Assembly: GCA_934045905.1 (NCBI GenBank)
Contig: OW203770.1
Span: 27,413,259 to 27,477,258 of the forward strand
Length of the DNA: 64,000 nucleotides
DNA from: Leuctra nigra
Lineage: Eukaryota > Arthropoda > Insecta > Plecoptera > Leuctridae
Direction of reading: 5' to 3'
Shown here in pieces: positions 1 to 12,134 of this stretch (within the stretch, counting starts at the first letter, position 1; every line of letters starts with the position of its first letter). The notes under the pieces were generated by a model. That model was not told where the DNA came from and searched no databases. It saw only the letters and a program-made list of their open reading frames with translations. The translations under genes and the position numbers were made by a program.

Positions 1-400
1 ATAACAATTTTTGTCAGGAGATAATTAAAAATGTTGCACTTTTTTGTGACATTTAGAACATTTTGTAACATTTTGTAAAAAAAAAATAAAAAATTTCGCA
101 ATCATGAACTAAAAAAAATCATCGTTCTAAGTGTAACAAGTAAAAGATATTAAATGTTGTCTAACGCTAAATTATCCAAAAAGTAAGCCTTTAAGTCTAT
201 TTTGGCGCCCTGTAAGTGATAAAGTATAACGAACATGAAAAAATCCTGAAAGAGCTGTGTGTTGCTTTGTTCTGGGTAGTATTGTCTCAAATTTTGGAAA
301 CAATCGGATAAGTTGCCGAAAAGTCATTGGTTGAGTTGATACGGAACGACTCTATTGGAGTGTATCAACATTTTTAGTCAATATTTAGTTGATTTTGCAG
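1..400. repeat. Diverged inverted counterpart of 61545-61925
   Basis: Read in reverse complement, this stretch aligns with 61545-61925. Shared landmarks are the GTCTAACGCT block followed by ATTATCC and the TTTTGGCGCCCTGTAAGT block. Others are the CAGGA-T-ATTAAAAAT end and the GTTGAGTTGATAC block. No open frame of note. I read it as a dispersed repeat that happens to sit at both window edges in opposite orientation; its family is not recognised. Confidence 0.75.
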
Positions 401-779
401 TAAATTATTGATAAAAAAAAAACTAAAGTGTAAATGTTGGAAATTATTTGTCGTGTCTTTTTAATATCACCATAAGGCTTGGAACCGGATATATCATCAT
501 AGATATATTATATAATATATTATATACTAGAGAGCCCCGCCATGCAATACATGACCCAATGGGCACTCTTTATGGGCAACAGAAGATGGACCACCATTTA
601 ATTTAACTACTCTTATATGCTGGCAAAGAATTGTCTCTCGTGACAAATTTTTTTACCCTCATGGAATGACCGATCATCAATGCAAATCAAATCTCTTTTA
701 TAGTTATATCTGTGAATGGTGCATTAAAACCACACTAAACCCAATGCACACCTGTAGTGTACAAGCGTGGAATAAAGTA
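401..779. other. Intergenic, no gene seen
   Basis: AT-rich sequence with a TA-rich near-palindrome at about 500-530. The short open frame at 666-851 has no recognisable domain and runs into repeat sequence, so I do not call it a gene. Confidence 0.5.
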
Positions 780-1156
780 GCTGTGCTGGTTGTCTATCTC
801 TGCTCCATATCGGTTCAGCCGTTTAGGCTGTGGCCTGTTTACTGGAATTAATCTCCAGAGACTAAGATTATTATTATGGAACCCGACCTAAAACACGGTT
901 TTCACGGCCCTCTAGCTCGCAAGCGGCATTACCTATTGTTCTCAAATTTGGTATATGTTGTAGGGTGGGCCATAGCTCTAAAAATAAGATCTTTCCCAAT
1001 AATGTGAGATTTCCCTATTTTTAGATCCAGAAGGCCGAAAATCCTACTTAGATGCTTTTAGTAAAAGTGCGTTGTTCCCCCCTGCTGGTTTAAACGGTAT
1101 GTTGTGTGCGAGTTTGCGCGCCGTACAACTTGGCTGCCGTGGAGCGACCACTAGAT
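780..1156 (+). repeat. 3' terminal part of the HINE-like family
   Basis: It contains the family's conserved 3' blocks in order: CAGCCGTTTAGGCTGTGG, the CACGGCCCTCTAGCTCGCAA block, the GTATATGTTGTAGGGTGGGC block, and TAGATCCAG-AGGCCGAAAAT. It ends with CTTGGCTGCCGTGGAGCGACCACTAGAT. The terminal hairpin is shortened here: GTGGAGCGACCAC instead of the full 18-bp GTGGAGCGACCGCTCCAC. Only the end of an element is present. Confidence 0.8.
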
Positions 1157-1792
1157 TTATTTTGATATTTTATCTAAATAAGTCACCACACTGATTATTA
1201 GTAAATTATGTAGATTCTGATATTTGTTGTTGTCACAGAACTGTCTTCTTGATGTGGTGATGCGCAGACGAGGTGACTGATGCGTCAAATAATAATTGAC
1301 AAAGTATTATACAAAATGTACAATAATAAAAACACACTTATATAAAAGCAATATGAATGTGTAGTAACTTGTGTGAAGACAGAAATTCCTGTAGTGTTCT
1401 GAATAGAATTGTGTAAATGGAGATCCCCCCATGCAAGTGTTGGACCGCCTAAGAGACGACTGGCTCATCTGACCGATACCAGCCGCCATGACTCTGTGCA
1501 GATCAATACAACCTGGTTGCCATAGCAACACGTGTATGAATGCGCCTGCGTCACAACTGTCTGGATCAATACATCCCCTGCGCATGTGGAAAGATTCATT
1601 ACTTGAGAAGTGGCGCTATTTCTTCGTCACAGATGTAATCAGAAAGTGTATACATTCTAAAAGAGTGCCTTGCGGGTGTAAGGCCGTTTAACGCCTTCAT
1701 TCTCGCGAGTTAGACTTCCTATTTAGAGCATTTCTGTGATAACGGCGTCGTTACAGTGATTTCAAAAGAAAATAGCACACTTTTAACGTACG
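1157..1792. other. Unannotated sequence left of the duplication
   Basis: No gene recognised. A CACAACTGTCTGGATCAA motif near 1550 resembles the AGAGCTGTGACG/CTCTGGATC motif that recurs at 14700-14880 and 34850-34870, so part of this stretch is probably old repeat. Confidence 0.4.
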
Positions 1793-1888
1793 AAATTCAT
1801 AAAGAGTAAAAATCCAAAGGGCACTTCTGGGCAAGTTCAGGGCAATTGCACTAGACATGAGAGCATTGTTTCCCTTTTTAATGTGTGT

Positions 1889-1911
1889 GGGGGGGGGGGG
1901 GGGGGGGGGGG
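1889..1911. repeat. Poly-G run
   Basis: 23 consecutive G. The homologous run in copy B (39148-39164) has 17. Such runs are prone to length errors in sequencing, so the difference may be technical. Confidence 0.9.
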
Positions 1912-3379
1912 ACACTAGCCAAACTGTGAAATGTGGCCTGGAATTAGGCCGTTTCTAAACTCTGTTCACTCTAAAAATTTATTTATTGTACTATTTTCTC
2001 AATTTGGGCAAAATGTAGCTTTCACCGGGCGGGGGCATCCCTGATCACGGCAGACTTGCTAGCTCCAATATGCTGAGCTCTCGATCAATGCAGGTCAAAC
2101 CCAGTTCCCTAACAACAGCTGTTGCTAGGCGCCCAGGCACCGCAGCCCTCGGATCAATAACGATATTAATTTGTGTGTTGGTTGAGAAATAGTAAAGGAT
2201 GAAGCACAACAATTGTGCAAAATGTGATACTAATGTTTTCTTTGGTAGTCTTATAGGACATTTTCCGCTCTTTCATAATTACGATATCCTCAAAAATTGG
2301 GGTGGCCATTTTGGGCTCTAGGGCTGTCCAATGTGCCAAAAGGAGTGCATTTCAGTGAAATTGTAATTTTGTCAATTTATTGTTATTTTATAATAAACTA
2401 TGTGTAAGGAAGGTACGATAACAAAATAAAAATTCTAAGTCTAACAAAAGTTGTATATATTCAAGAAATTAAAGATGTCGGTGGATAGGCTCTTAAATGA
2501 CAGCTATTTTCAGGGAATACGTTTTTCAAGGTTGCAGTTGCTTATGTAGGTTCATATTATGGACCTTTATCTTAAATATTGATGGGTCACGATATTCACC
2601 ATTTGGGGGATAATGGGTGAAGACCTAAACGTTTCGATATATGTAAAATAAACGATAATAGATAAGGACTATTAATTTCTTGCATACACTAATACAATTA
2701 TGCTCTATTCTAAAAAAATCACTAGATCCCAAAATTATGTCGCCATCTTGAATGAGACGCGTTTATACTTCGTTCTTTTGCGCTGACAGTTCAAAAATTA
2801 TGATACATTTGCTATTTTGATAATAGGGCACTATGCAAACTATCTCCCGCTAGGGTGCTGCCATCGGTTTTGTAAGAAGTGTGAAGTTAGCTGTTCGTGC
2901 CACTAAAAATTTAAACTCGCGAAACTTTATTTTGACATTAGTAAGAAGATGTACTCACTGTCTAGAGACATAGATTTTTTACTCTTGTATAATAAAATCT
3001 GTAAAAATATGAAGATAGTGCACTATGGTTAACTAATGAAAATCTGCGTATGATACTATATATTTGTTTTAAATGATCTTTCATGAAGATTAGCAAAGGT
3101 TTCATTCCTATCGTATCAGTCAATCGAGTTCCGAGAAATGGCAACACTTTGGTTTTTAAAATGCCTGCTGAACTTACTCCACTGCCACATAGAATGTATA
3201 TCTATAAATGATGTGTATCATTTTAAGCTTTCTGAATATGTTTTCATTGCATAGAGAGGGAATTAAAAATTAATTTATAAAATTGAAAAATTAGATTAGA
3301 TTAATAGGGTTTAACGGCGCGTCAACGACGAGGTTATATTGCGCACAGTAAATACTTATTTTACTTTCAACTTTGTTGA
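1912..3379. other. AT-rich duplicated sequence, no gene seen
   Basis: Identical in layout to 39165-40633 in copy B. No protein domain, RNA gene or terminal-repeat structure was recognised. The short minus frame at 2962-3147 is present in both copies only because the DNA is duplicated. Confidence 0.5.
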
Positions 3380-3755
3380 ATTAAGTGGAGGACATTGGGA
3401 GGGGGTTGACTTAACAGGTCCGATCCGGGGGAGTCCAGCACTGGTGGAAAGGCCAGGCCGGAATGGGGACGGACCGGGGGGTGTAAGGATTCGGACCGGC
3501 GGAACCCGATTTCAGGGGGATCACCATCTCGAGGGGGAAGGCCGGCCCGATGGGGACCGCAAATTCAAGAGAGGACTTGACTTGGTTAAGCCAACCCTGG
3601 CTGCCACTGACCTCACCACTGACCTGTCCGGCATGGGTAGCCCTTACACATGAGCATATGCTCGCCGGCGTAGCTGCAATGGATCGTTGGCCAACACAAA
3701 CCCCACTACCGCGATAAGGTGGCAGCCGTCGGTGGGGTAAAATTGAATTTTCGGT
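3380..3755 (+). repeat. GC-rich fragment, possibly the 3' end of a LINE
   Basis: A sharply GC-rich block in AT-rich surroundings, with repeated CCGG-containing segments and a conserved-looking stretch, GGCATGGGTAGCCCTTACAC, followed by AAACCCCACTACC. That style of tail resembles 3' regions of insect LINEs, but I could not place the clade. The 104-codon open frame over it is low-complexity and not credible as a gene. Duplicated at 40640-41010. Confidence 0.4.
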
Positions 3756-3779
3756 CTCATAAAGAGGAAAATTCTAGTT

Positions 3780-4835
3780 TGACTGTTCCTATTTAATAGA
3801 GATGGCCTTCCGAATCGTTTGGTAATAGTTTCGGACCGATATGTCTACCAATTTTCGAGACATGACATTACTTCCGGTTTCAAAATGGCGGATGCAATCT
3901 ATGACGTCTTGAATTATAATTTAAACATGATAACATTTTATTATAAGCTGTCTCAAAAAGTATATTTATTGCATCAAAATGTAAATTTGTGAGATTATTA
4001 AAATGTGTGACGTCATTTCCGTTTTCGGTTTTGGAAACTGCAAATATTACTGATGATAATACATAAAGTTGACGGTCTAAATTGTTCAGCGCTGCTTTCC
4101 TTCAAATCCATTTAGCCGTTATTGAGATATGATGTCACTTCCGGTTTCAAAATGGCGGCTTCCGTATTTTTTATAACAAGTCACAAAGACATCAAACGGA
4201 CATAAGTTACATAAATATCAAAATAATCGGATCAACCTATGTTGCCGAAATGCCAATCGATGTATTTTAAATTTCATGACGTCAATTTCGGTTTCTTTAA
4301 CAAAATGTTTAGTCTTTTGCTACTGATAATGCATATAGATGACCGATTGAATCGTTTAGCGCAAATTTCGTTCCAACCGGTTAAGCCGTTGACGAGATAT
4401 AACATCACTTCCGGTATCAAAATGGCGGCACAAAAAATTATAGGGGGGATGGCAAATCAGACGCCAAAAGTACACACGTGGTAAAAATGTCAGATCAATC
4501 GGTTCAGCCGTTTAGGCTGTGGCCTGTTTACCGGATTTTAGCTCCACCCTACTACTGAGATTATTGTGAAAACAGTCCTAAAATACTGTTTTCACGGCCC
4601 TCTAGCGCGTAAAGGGCGTAACCTATTGTTCCGAAATTTGGTATATGTTGTAGGGTGGGCCATAGCTCGAAACTAAGATATATCGCAACAATGGGAGATT
4701 TCCCAATTTTAAGATCTAGTAGGCCGAAAATGCAACTTTGATGCTTACAGTGATAAAGGGTATGCTCCAGCCTTAATATGAGAGTGTGCGCGCACCGTAC
4801 GACTTGGCTGGCGTGGAGCGACCGCTCCACTAGAT
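3780..4835 (+). repeat. HINE-like family, 3' arm with intact end
   Basis: Three diverged modules are present, each ending in a CACTTCCGG-type block and AAAATGGCGG (near 3880, 4150 and 4420), plus TGACGTCATTTCCG near 4010. The conserved 3' blocks follow. The end is GACTTGGCTGG at about 4801-4811, a hairpin GTGGAGCGACCGCTCCAC at 4813-4830, then TAGAT. The copy-B equivalent is 41030-42089. Confidence 0.85.
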
Positions 4836-5149
4836 TTTAATATGAAGCGACACATTCTCAATTGTTTTAATTGGAAGTTACAAAATTCCATTAAGCAGTG
4901 AGTCAGTTCAAGAGCACGCTGGAAACAAAAATAATTCAGTGAGCTGTCATTATATGTCAAAATATAATCATTATTACACTATCATTTCTAATAAATAACC
5001 ACTCTTTCATTAGTATGCTTATTCGTATGTATTCACTAATGTATACTGCTTCGCTCACTGCTTCACTGCAGTGAGTGTGAAATGTGAAATTAAATGAAAT
5101 GATTAGTACTGCTTATTTTCTTTGGTAAATTTGCAATATCCCTTTCTCA

Positions 5150-5520
5150 ACTCAGTGGTGACTCACTATTTCTAACTGTTATTGGGATGAGGTTATACAA
5201 TCTAATACCTTTATGAAAAGTCTATTGTCTATAAATGTACAAGAAGATTTTTAAATTATTGTATTGTCTTTTTAACCTTGTGTCGTAATTATGTGTATCC
5301 TTAATAATGCTGATTAGTTTACAAAGATAATTTGAAGCATTGCCCTTATGAATTTTAAAAATTAATGTTAATGTATTAAGGATAATACGTTCTTCAACAG
5401 TAAGGGATGAAAGTAAAGAACACATATTCTTTATGGAGGTATACCTGTTCACCCACAAAATAATGAAGAGATGTGATGAGGAGACAGAATTTATAAAATG
5501 AATCAAATGTATGTTTTGCT
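5150..5520 (-). pseudogene. LINE reverse-transcriptase C-terminal tail (copy A)
   Basis: The minus strand encodes the downstream tail of a non-LTR retrotransposon ORF: VEERIILNTLTLIFKIHKG, then SNYLCKLI, then HNYDTR. This pattern is typical of the region after the RT domain in CR1/L2/jockey-type elements. The frame breaks close to 5216. In copy B the same region stays open longer and adds the typical GIRLYNLIP motif. RT catalytic motifs are absent, so this is a fragment. Confidence 0.6.
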
Positions 5521-5659
5521 GTGTCTCTGAAGTGTCTAGACTCTATATAGTAAGATAGTAATATGTTTCTTTAGAATTAGGTTTTTCACATTCTGCGCGC
5601 GTTTTGAGCTGTTTCGAACCATTGTGTGTCTGTCGTAACGCAACTTCCGAGCTACATTG

Positions 5660-6060
5660 TATTGTTGAAACTGTGCATTAACAGAATAGGATAGGATATT
5701 TTAGTGGGGAAGGTGCTTTGCAGTCTTCACCTGGTCGTCTGCAAACAGGAGAGTGTGAAGAAGGTCGCTATTTACCTCGATGCCCATACCCCTGCATTTC
5801 CTCTTCCATTGCAACAGTTCTTAATTAATGTTAACCTTGAAGAGTGTGGGTGACAGACAACATCATTGTCCCAATCCATTTGATGTTAAAACTGGGCATG
5901 ATAACTCCTTGCCACTTTTCACCACAATTTCTTAGTTTATGACATCCTCTTAGTGGTGTTAATATACTTGGTACTACAATACTTGTGTTCTTCAAGACAA
6001 GGAAGAGGTTTTTCAAGGGTACTGTATCTTAGGCTCTTTCTAGATTTATATGTAAGATAG
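5660..6060 (-). pseudogene. LINE reverse-transcriptase remnant with FADD motif (copy A)
   Basis: Reverse-complement translation gives CCLSPTLFKVNI, then after an in-frame stop LLQWKRKCRGMGIEVN, then LLHTLLFADDQV. These are RT motif B' and catalytic motif C in the style of the endonuclease-RT LINEs seen elsewhere in this window (LSPTLFKIYM and LLFADDQVV at 35895-38726). The internal stop and missing flanks make it a dead fragment. Two more copies lie at about 42900-43260 and 59340-59720. Confidence 0.7.
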
Positions 6061-6402
6061 GTATTTATATTCATTGCTAGCAGTTTCGCACTAACTTGTC
6101 GAATAGAGAAAATGTCAGTTTACCTCTTCTAATTTCCTCTAGTCATCCGCAACAATTAGATCGATATTCCTTGCTGGATGTCACTCAGCAACTGGTGTTG
6201 TTCAAACAAGTACACATATCTGCAACTAATGTTTGCGAGCCTCGTTTAAACGACGGAGGAAATTGACATTTAAAACATTCACATAATATGTTCATTATTT
6301 TCACTGCATTTCAAAGGTATGTTTTAATATTCAAAATTGTCATCTGATTGAGCGAGCAAAGAGAGCGATCATCTTCCAGCGATATTTTGAATAATCATTA
6401 AG

Positions 6403-6541
6403 GGCTGGTCTTTCAATGCATTGCTAACTTTTATACAGTCAAATAATTGCCATGGCAACAACCAATGGCATTCCTGGAATGACCACTAACTTACTGTAAA
6501 GAGCTAATTGAGACTTAAGCAGAGTATTGAAAGACCTGACC
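6403..6541. mobile_element. Short MITE-like element
   Basis: About 139 bp bounded by imperfect inverted repeats with the core GGTCTTTCAATGC (left) and GTATTGAAAGACC (right). Copy B has it at about 43637-43775. A diverged left-half copy sits inside transposase intron 3 at about 22241-22335. No clear target duplication was found. Confidence 0.5.
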
Positions 6542-7403
6542 TATGACCAACAATGTATCTTCTTTTACAAATTTCCATCTTAATCAGTTAAGAATCTACG
6601 CACTTATTGACATTTGTATTAACTGTCAGAAATGAAGAATCGAAATGACTGTTTTTCCACTGCTACATGAATCTGATTTGCTTTAAGTACCAGAGTGTTT
6701 AGATGTTATTTTCACGTTTCAATGAAAAGCAGATATTTTTAAGTTGATTGAGTGGATCATATTTCAATTCAATATGAATGTAGGTATATGAATTCTGTGA
6801 GTTCTGTACGGAATTCCGGTTAGAGAATTTGCACGTACCCGTGCTCGCTCATCAACGCGGTACTTTCAGCGTTTTCCTAGTACATAAAAATTATAAAAAT
6901 CTTATGAATAATATGAGAGTACTGGAAAATAAAGAAGCTGTAGATGAAAATTTTCATCGATTTTTAGAGCATCCTAAATTAGGGTCTATGATTCTGCCAA
7001 ATTTCAACTCTCTAGACCTAGCAATGCGATAGCAATCATACCGTGGGTGGTAGTAATAGTAGTACTAGTAGTAGTAGTAGTAGTAGTAGTAGTAGGCGCT
7101 AGCTAACTGAAAGTGAAATAGAACATGGTTCTGGTCCAATTTTCATCCTGCAGGGATGGTCGCATCACTTTAAAATTTCGTATGGGGTGTCAAGTGGCAA
7201 AATATACCCGATAAGCATGATTTTTAACTTCAATTTTACACTGCGTATTTGCGTACTGATACTATAACGGGAGTGAAGACTTAGCTCTATATACAGTCCC
7301 TCGTCGTCGTTATAAGCTCGTAGCGTTATAAACATTATACCTTGTTATGAAACGGTGCTTGGCGGCGTTGAGCTAGCGCCCGACTAGACAGCCCTAACTA
7401 TTG
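6542..7403. other. No gene; old repeat pieces and a TAG microsatellite
   Basis: An inverted piece of the 'AACGCGTTGATGAGCGAG' repeat is at about 6833-6880; that repeat is more complete at 33640 and 57955. A (TAG)n tract lies at 7050-7095; copy B has a longer tract at 44281-44334. Otherwise nothing is recognisable. Confidence 0.5.
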
Positions 7404-8055
7404 TCGGTGACAGGCGAAGTTGAACCCGCGCTAGCAAGGGCTGACCTATAGGGCATTTCAAATATAGGACGATAAACCCGCCGCCGTCTACGCTGTAGAT
7501 TGCGTGTGGGATTGGTCTGGCATTAAGGTCAAACTTTCCGAGTACTCAATGTTATTTTAATGGCGGGATAGAGTTGTATAAATGCACTAAGTATGTTCTC
7601 ATACATTTGATTGGAAGACTATATTCTGTTGACAAAATAATTAGTAAAAGTTTGAGCAGTAGCCACATGTTCTTTGGTCAATAAAATTTACTTATAAGTA
7701 GAAATATAAGAAGGAAGAGGTTAAAGAATGAAATGCACAAATCCAAAATTAGGAAAATATAAAATGTATTAACTACATGTAGTAAATTTAAAAAATATAT
7801 ATATTTGGTAACATTTCAGTTATGGTAACTTTTCGATATCTCTACTCAACATTTATCATCCTGAGCCTTAACATAATTATTATAAATTGCTTGGTTGTAG
7901 TTAAATCGATTCTTGTTACTTTTTCATAGCCAATTGCATATGAAACTATATTCACAATCCCACACACGATTATCAGAGCACTCTGGCGGGAGAACGTTTG
8001 GTAGATGCCCTATACCTGGCAATGCCAAACAGGGTTCAACTTAGCCTGTCACCGA
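7404..8055. mobile_element. 652-bp terminal-inverted-repeat element
   Basis: Ends are 24-bp inverted repeats with one mismatch (7404-7427 and 8032-8055), starting TCGGTGACAGGC and ending AACCC inward. There is no transposase frame. A clean target duplication is not visible. Copy B keeps the right repeat (45270-45293) but its left repeat is altered. An 88-bp miniature relative with both ends lies at 62621-62708. Confidence 0.75.
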
Positions 8056-8254
8056 ACTTATACCCTCTTCCCCTCGATCATGAGTCTGATCCAGTCCCAG
8101 ACATATCTGATCGATTGAGACCCTGCTGCAAGGCTGAGAGAGATGGAAGATGCGAGATGTACTTGGGAGAGAGCGAGATATCTATAGGTCGGCATCGCGT
8201 TGCCTTGGTGATTGGACAGTTCATCACCTAAGGGGTGTCACGGTGAATAATCAA

Positions 8255-8303
8255 TACGACAATACAATACAATACAATATCAATACAATACTGAATACAA
8301 TAT
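8255..8303. repeat. AATAC-type microsatellite
   Basis: Degenerate tandem ATACA/AATAC units. The copy-B equivalent is about 45495-45542. Confidence 0.8.
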
Positions 8304-8502
8304 AGTCGTGTTTCCTCAACTTCATAATACCGCCACACTGTCATAGACATGCTGAAGAATGGTTGAATTTTTTTGTTATTTAAATTTTTTCCCAAATGTA
8401 TACATGATTACATAGATGCGACTACATTATTACAAATGTTTGATGTCATTATACTACATGCATACATAGATGTGAGTGTAATAAACCCCAGTAAGACATA
8501 AT

Positions 8503-10000
8503 CCCAGAAAAATTACTTCGTGTAAAAAAGGCAGCTAAGTCTCTTCAACTAAGAAAAAAATTAAGGAAATCTAAAAATGCAACACTGAAAAAGTAGTAAT
8601 ATCAAAAAATTTGCCTAAACAAAACTTTTCAAAAATACTTGGCGCATCGTGCGAATAAATAGATAGAAGTAGGCCGGCAATCAAATATACTCATCTACTC
8701 ATAAGATATACCGGGGGGGCCAAAAAAACGTCCAATGGGCGAGACACCGCTGTGAACAAACCACTACAGATATTAGTCCGAAAATTTCACATTTTATAAA
8801 CAACATACCAATGTTTCAGATGTGAAAGTTTCATAAACATATCCTATGTATGAAAAAAGTTACAGCTGTTCGAATTTGGTTGTCGAAAAATCGATTATAC
8901 GGAGCTCAAAGAACGCTTTTTCAGAAAAAGTCCAATGGCATGGACACATTTATTTTCAACACTACTTATGACATCAGGCTGAAAATTTCAAATGTTATTC
9001 AAATCATATGTCTATTCATTGTATACAAATTTCAATACATTTGAATCAGTAGAACGAAAGTTATGGTATCTTGAAGCTGAGCTTAAAAACATAAAATACG
9101 GGTGATAATTTCACTTCTAAAATTAACATGTGAAATAAAACCTGAGATATTATCTCGTGTTTGTTTTTCAAGCGCAAATTCTAGATCACATAACTTTCGT
9201 TATATTGATTCAAATTAATCGAAATTTTTACACAATCAATAGTAATATATTTTGAATAATATATGAAATTTTCAGCTTGATATCGTTAGTAGTTTTGAGT
9301 AATCAGCGTCCCTGCCATTGGCCATTTTCTGGATGCGTGAATTTGAGCTCCGTATAATCGATTTTTCGACAACGATATTCGAACAGCTGTTACTTTTTTT
9401 CTATAAAGGTTATGGTGTTAAAACAATCACATATTAGACCTTAGTATGTTTTTTTTATAATTGGTGTCATTTTCAGAACGATCAATTCAGTAGTTTCGTC
9501 ACAGTAATGTCTCGCTCGTTGGACGATTTTTTTGGGCCACCCGGTATTTATATATTTTGACAAGGCCAATTTCTTGATATCACTACTTTTTAGTGCAGAA
9601 TTTGGCTTGGCTGATATTTTTAGAACAAGTGTTTTTTTAAGGGGATATAACTTCTTTTTCAGTTTATGCTTTCTTGTTACATATTATACCTATTGTGGTG
9701 CCAAAGACAATAATTCCTTTAAAAAAATACGCCTTTGTGATATGAATGCAAAGAAAAGTAGTACTTGTTACTATAAACATGCTATAAATCAGGGGCCTGA
9801 GCTAGAATACGTCACTGAATCACGGTTAATTGCTTCCGTAAGCTTTCGCAAGATGGCGTGGAGTGCCTCTTTTACAACGAATTTGAAATGCTTTGACAAA
9901 AGATATATTACCTAAACCCCTAAACATGAAATGCTTTGGACTGAAATGACCGCTGTCAATGTTACGTGTTCATAACCTAACCTCTTCTCCTTGCGGTGTT
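8503..10000 (+). repeat. HINE-like element, 5' foldback end with nested mariner-like element
   Basis: It starts with CCCAGAAAAATTAC, then AGCTAAGTCTCTTCAAC, AGTAATATCAAAAAATTTGCC and CTTGGCGCATCG, the signature order of the family's 5' foldback. The returning arm appears after the nested element: TTGATATCACTACTTTTTAG, then GGCTTGGCTG at about 9606-9615. After it comes GGATATAACTTC, matching the arm that follows the foldback in the unit at 23125-26037. The right boundary is uncertain. Confidence 0.65.
8711..9544. mobile_element. Mariner-like non-autonomous element (834 bp)
   Basis: Ends CCGGGGGGGCCAAAAAAA and its inverted partner (TTTTTTTGGGCCACCCGG) are flanked by TA on both sides (8709-8710 and 9545-9546). 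Inverted similarity extends about 190 bp inward; for example the TCGATTATACGGAGCTC block at about 8890-8908 is repeated inverted at about 9346-9364. There is no transposase frame. The TA duplication and end sequence fit Tc1/mariner. Copy B has lost the right part through the 945-bp deletion. Confidence 0.75.
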
Positions 10001-11039
10001 GATGTTTTATATCAGTTTAAATAGCATAATTAAAGTGAACAAGAGTAGAGCTAACATTTTATATAGTAAAAGACATTCATAATAGATTTTTCATACAATC
10101 CATTAACTAAATTATGATATTCAGTGTTGTATTTATAAGTTGTTGACTAAATTCCACAAGTAGGATGGAAGTCAAGTCGTGTGTTTTGAACAAAGTTTTG
10201 AATTCTGGGTGGGTACACCTGTAATAAATCTACAATAGTCAGTAATAATCAAATAATTTGGTAAACATGCATTTCATGAAATCTCAAATTTATTTTGGAA
10301 TAGTGTTTTTCTGTGACCTCAGTTGGGGTGATAAGTTGCAGTTGTTGCTTCAGTGATTTTAAAAGTTTGTTTAAATTTGAAGTTTATTTCCATTATGTAT
10401 ATTGTGCATTATGCACAAAGAAAATGATGTCGTTGGAATAGAATGGAATACAGCTTCACATTATTACAAAACCTAATCAGGCTCTGCTTTTTTCTTAATT
10501 CAGTCAAGATCAGATCCGCATCCCAATTCCTTGCACAATCTTATAGACCAGGAGAATAAAAACACAAAAAATTACATGTAAATGTTGAAAACAGGAATGA
10601 ATACTATAAGTTTATGGTGGAAAACCACAATAATAAATATTTACTCAATGCTTAAACTTTTTAACTTTTGAGTCCTAGTTATTCAATGAATCTTAAAAAA
10701 AATCATAGTAGTATTTTGAAAACTCAAATTCGTAATGACTCTATGAACAGTATGATGCAAGTAATTAGGTTTTTATTTACGTATATTTGGTAAACAAGTC
10801 CGTTCTGCGAGAGAGAAGGGAATAGAATCCACACTAAAGAGTTCATTACTTGCAAGATTTTAGCGTGTTTACTCATTTTAAGTTGTCAATGGTTCATTAT
10901 AAGTCAGTTCTATTTTACCAGCAATCGAACTTTTCACAACTTAGAAGATGTAAATACACATAAATATTCCAAGAAATTTGGGTCTTTGTGGGGATTTTAT
11001 AACCTCTTTCTGCTGTAATAGACAGTATATGCGGTAATA
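10001..11039. other. AT-rich duplicated sequence, no gene seen
   Basis: No coding, RNA or repeat structure recognised. The copy-B counterpart begins just after its deletion junction, at about 46431. Confidence 0.5.
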
Positions 11040-12016
11040 TTTAAATAAAAACGTTTTGAACATTCGCGGCATCGGTATGACATGACTATTTCCGGTTCCG
11101 GTTTTTAGTACCGTAAGCTTTCGCTAGGTGGCACCACCAGTCTACATCATGACCATATTTTTAACATTGAGCTTCCAATCTTTACCGAAGGTAATATATA
11201 TTAGTATCTTTGCTATAAATAGTGTGCTATGAGGTATAGCGGAAGTTTTGTTCCAATCAGTCCAGCCGTTCTTAAGATATGGCATCACTTCCGGTTTAAA
11301 AAATGGCGGCTGACGTCACTGCCAGCTGAAATTTGTATATATAAATGTTATGTAACAAAATAAGCCTTCTGAATATGTAGTTATTGACTACATTGGATGA
11401 TCTAAGTCAGAATTGGCATTTTTATGACGTCATTTCCGGTTTTAGTAATAGTACATTTCTATTTTGACTATTGATATTTAATAAAAAAGACGGTCCGAAT
11501 CGTTTGGCGTTAGTTTCGGTTCGATCGGTCTATCCATTTTTGAGATATGACGTCACTTCCGGTTTTTAAAATGGCGAAACAAAAAATCGTAAGGGAAATG
11601 TATCATCAGACGCCAAAAGTGCACATGTGGTAACAATTTCAGATCCATCAGCCGTTTTGGCTGTGGCGGATGATAGCAATGTTTCCTGATATTATCTGAA
11701 TCTGAATCTGAATCCATCGACCTTTCATAATGGGTGAAATTTCAATTTTTTCACGGCCATCTAGCTCGCAAATAGCATCACCTTTTGTTCCTTAATTTGG
11801 TGTATGTTGTCAGATGGGACATATAGCTCGAAATTAAGATATTTTTAAACAAAGTGAGATTTACCATTTTAAGATCCCGTAGGCCGAAGATGCCATGTTA
11901 TTGCTTACAGTAAAAGTGTTTTGTCTGCTACTCAGTTTATTAGACCTTTACGGTATGTTGAGTGCCTGTGAGTGTACAGTACGACTTGGCTGGTTGGAGC
12001 GACCGCTACACTAGAT
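11040..12016 (+). repeat. HINE-like family, 3' arm
   Basis: Modules GGCATCACTTCCGG, GACGTCATTTCCGG and GACGTCACTTCCGG occur near 11280, 11430 and 11550, with AAAATGGCG after the first and third. The conserved 3' blocks follow, then GACTTGGCTGG and the end CTAGAT at 12011-12016. The hairpin is slightly mutated (GCTACAC for GCTCCAC). Copy B: 47345-48312. Confidence 0.85.
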
Positions 12017-12134
12017 ATGAACTCTTTAGTGAACTCAACCTAATACCAACCTAGTGCACACGCTTACTTTAAATGCACTGTTTGTTCGATCAGGGATCCT
12101 ATGTTTAAACGCCGGCCATCACTTAAATGGACTT

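Noticed and set aside
1889..1911. Poly-G runs as G-quadruplex signals
   Set aside because: Single uninterrupted runs with lengths differing between the copies; sequencing slippage is at least as likely.
3339..3653. 104-codon open frame
   Set aside because: GC-rich, Gly/Pro/Arg-rich composition over a repeat-like block; copy B breaks it at the start.
9532..9915. 127-codon plus-strand frame
   Set aside because: Begins in the mariner-like terminal repeat and runs through HINE-like foldback and arm sequence.
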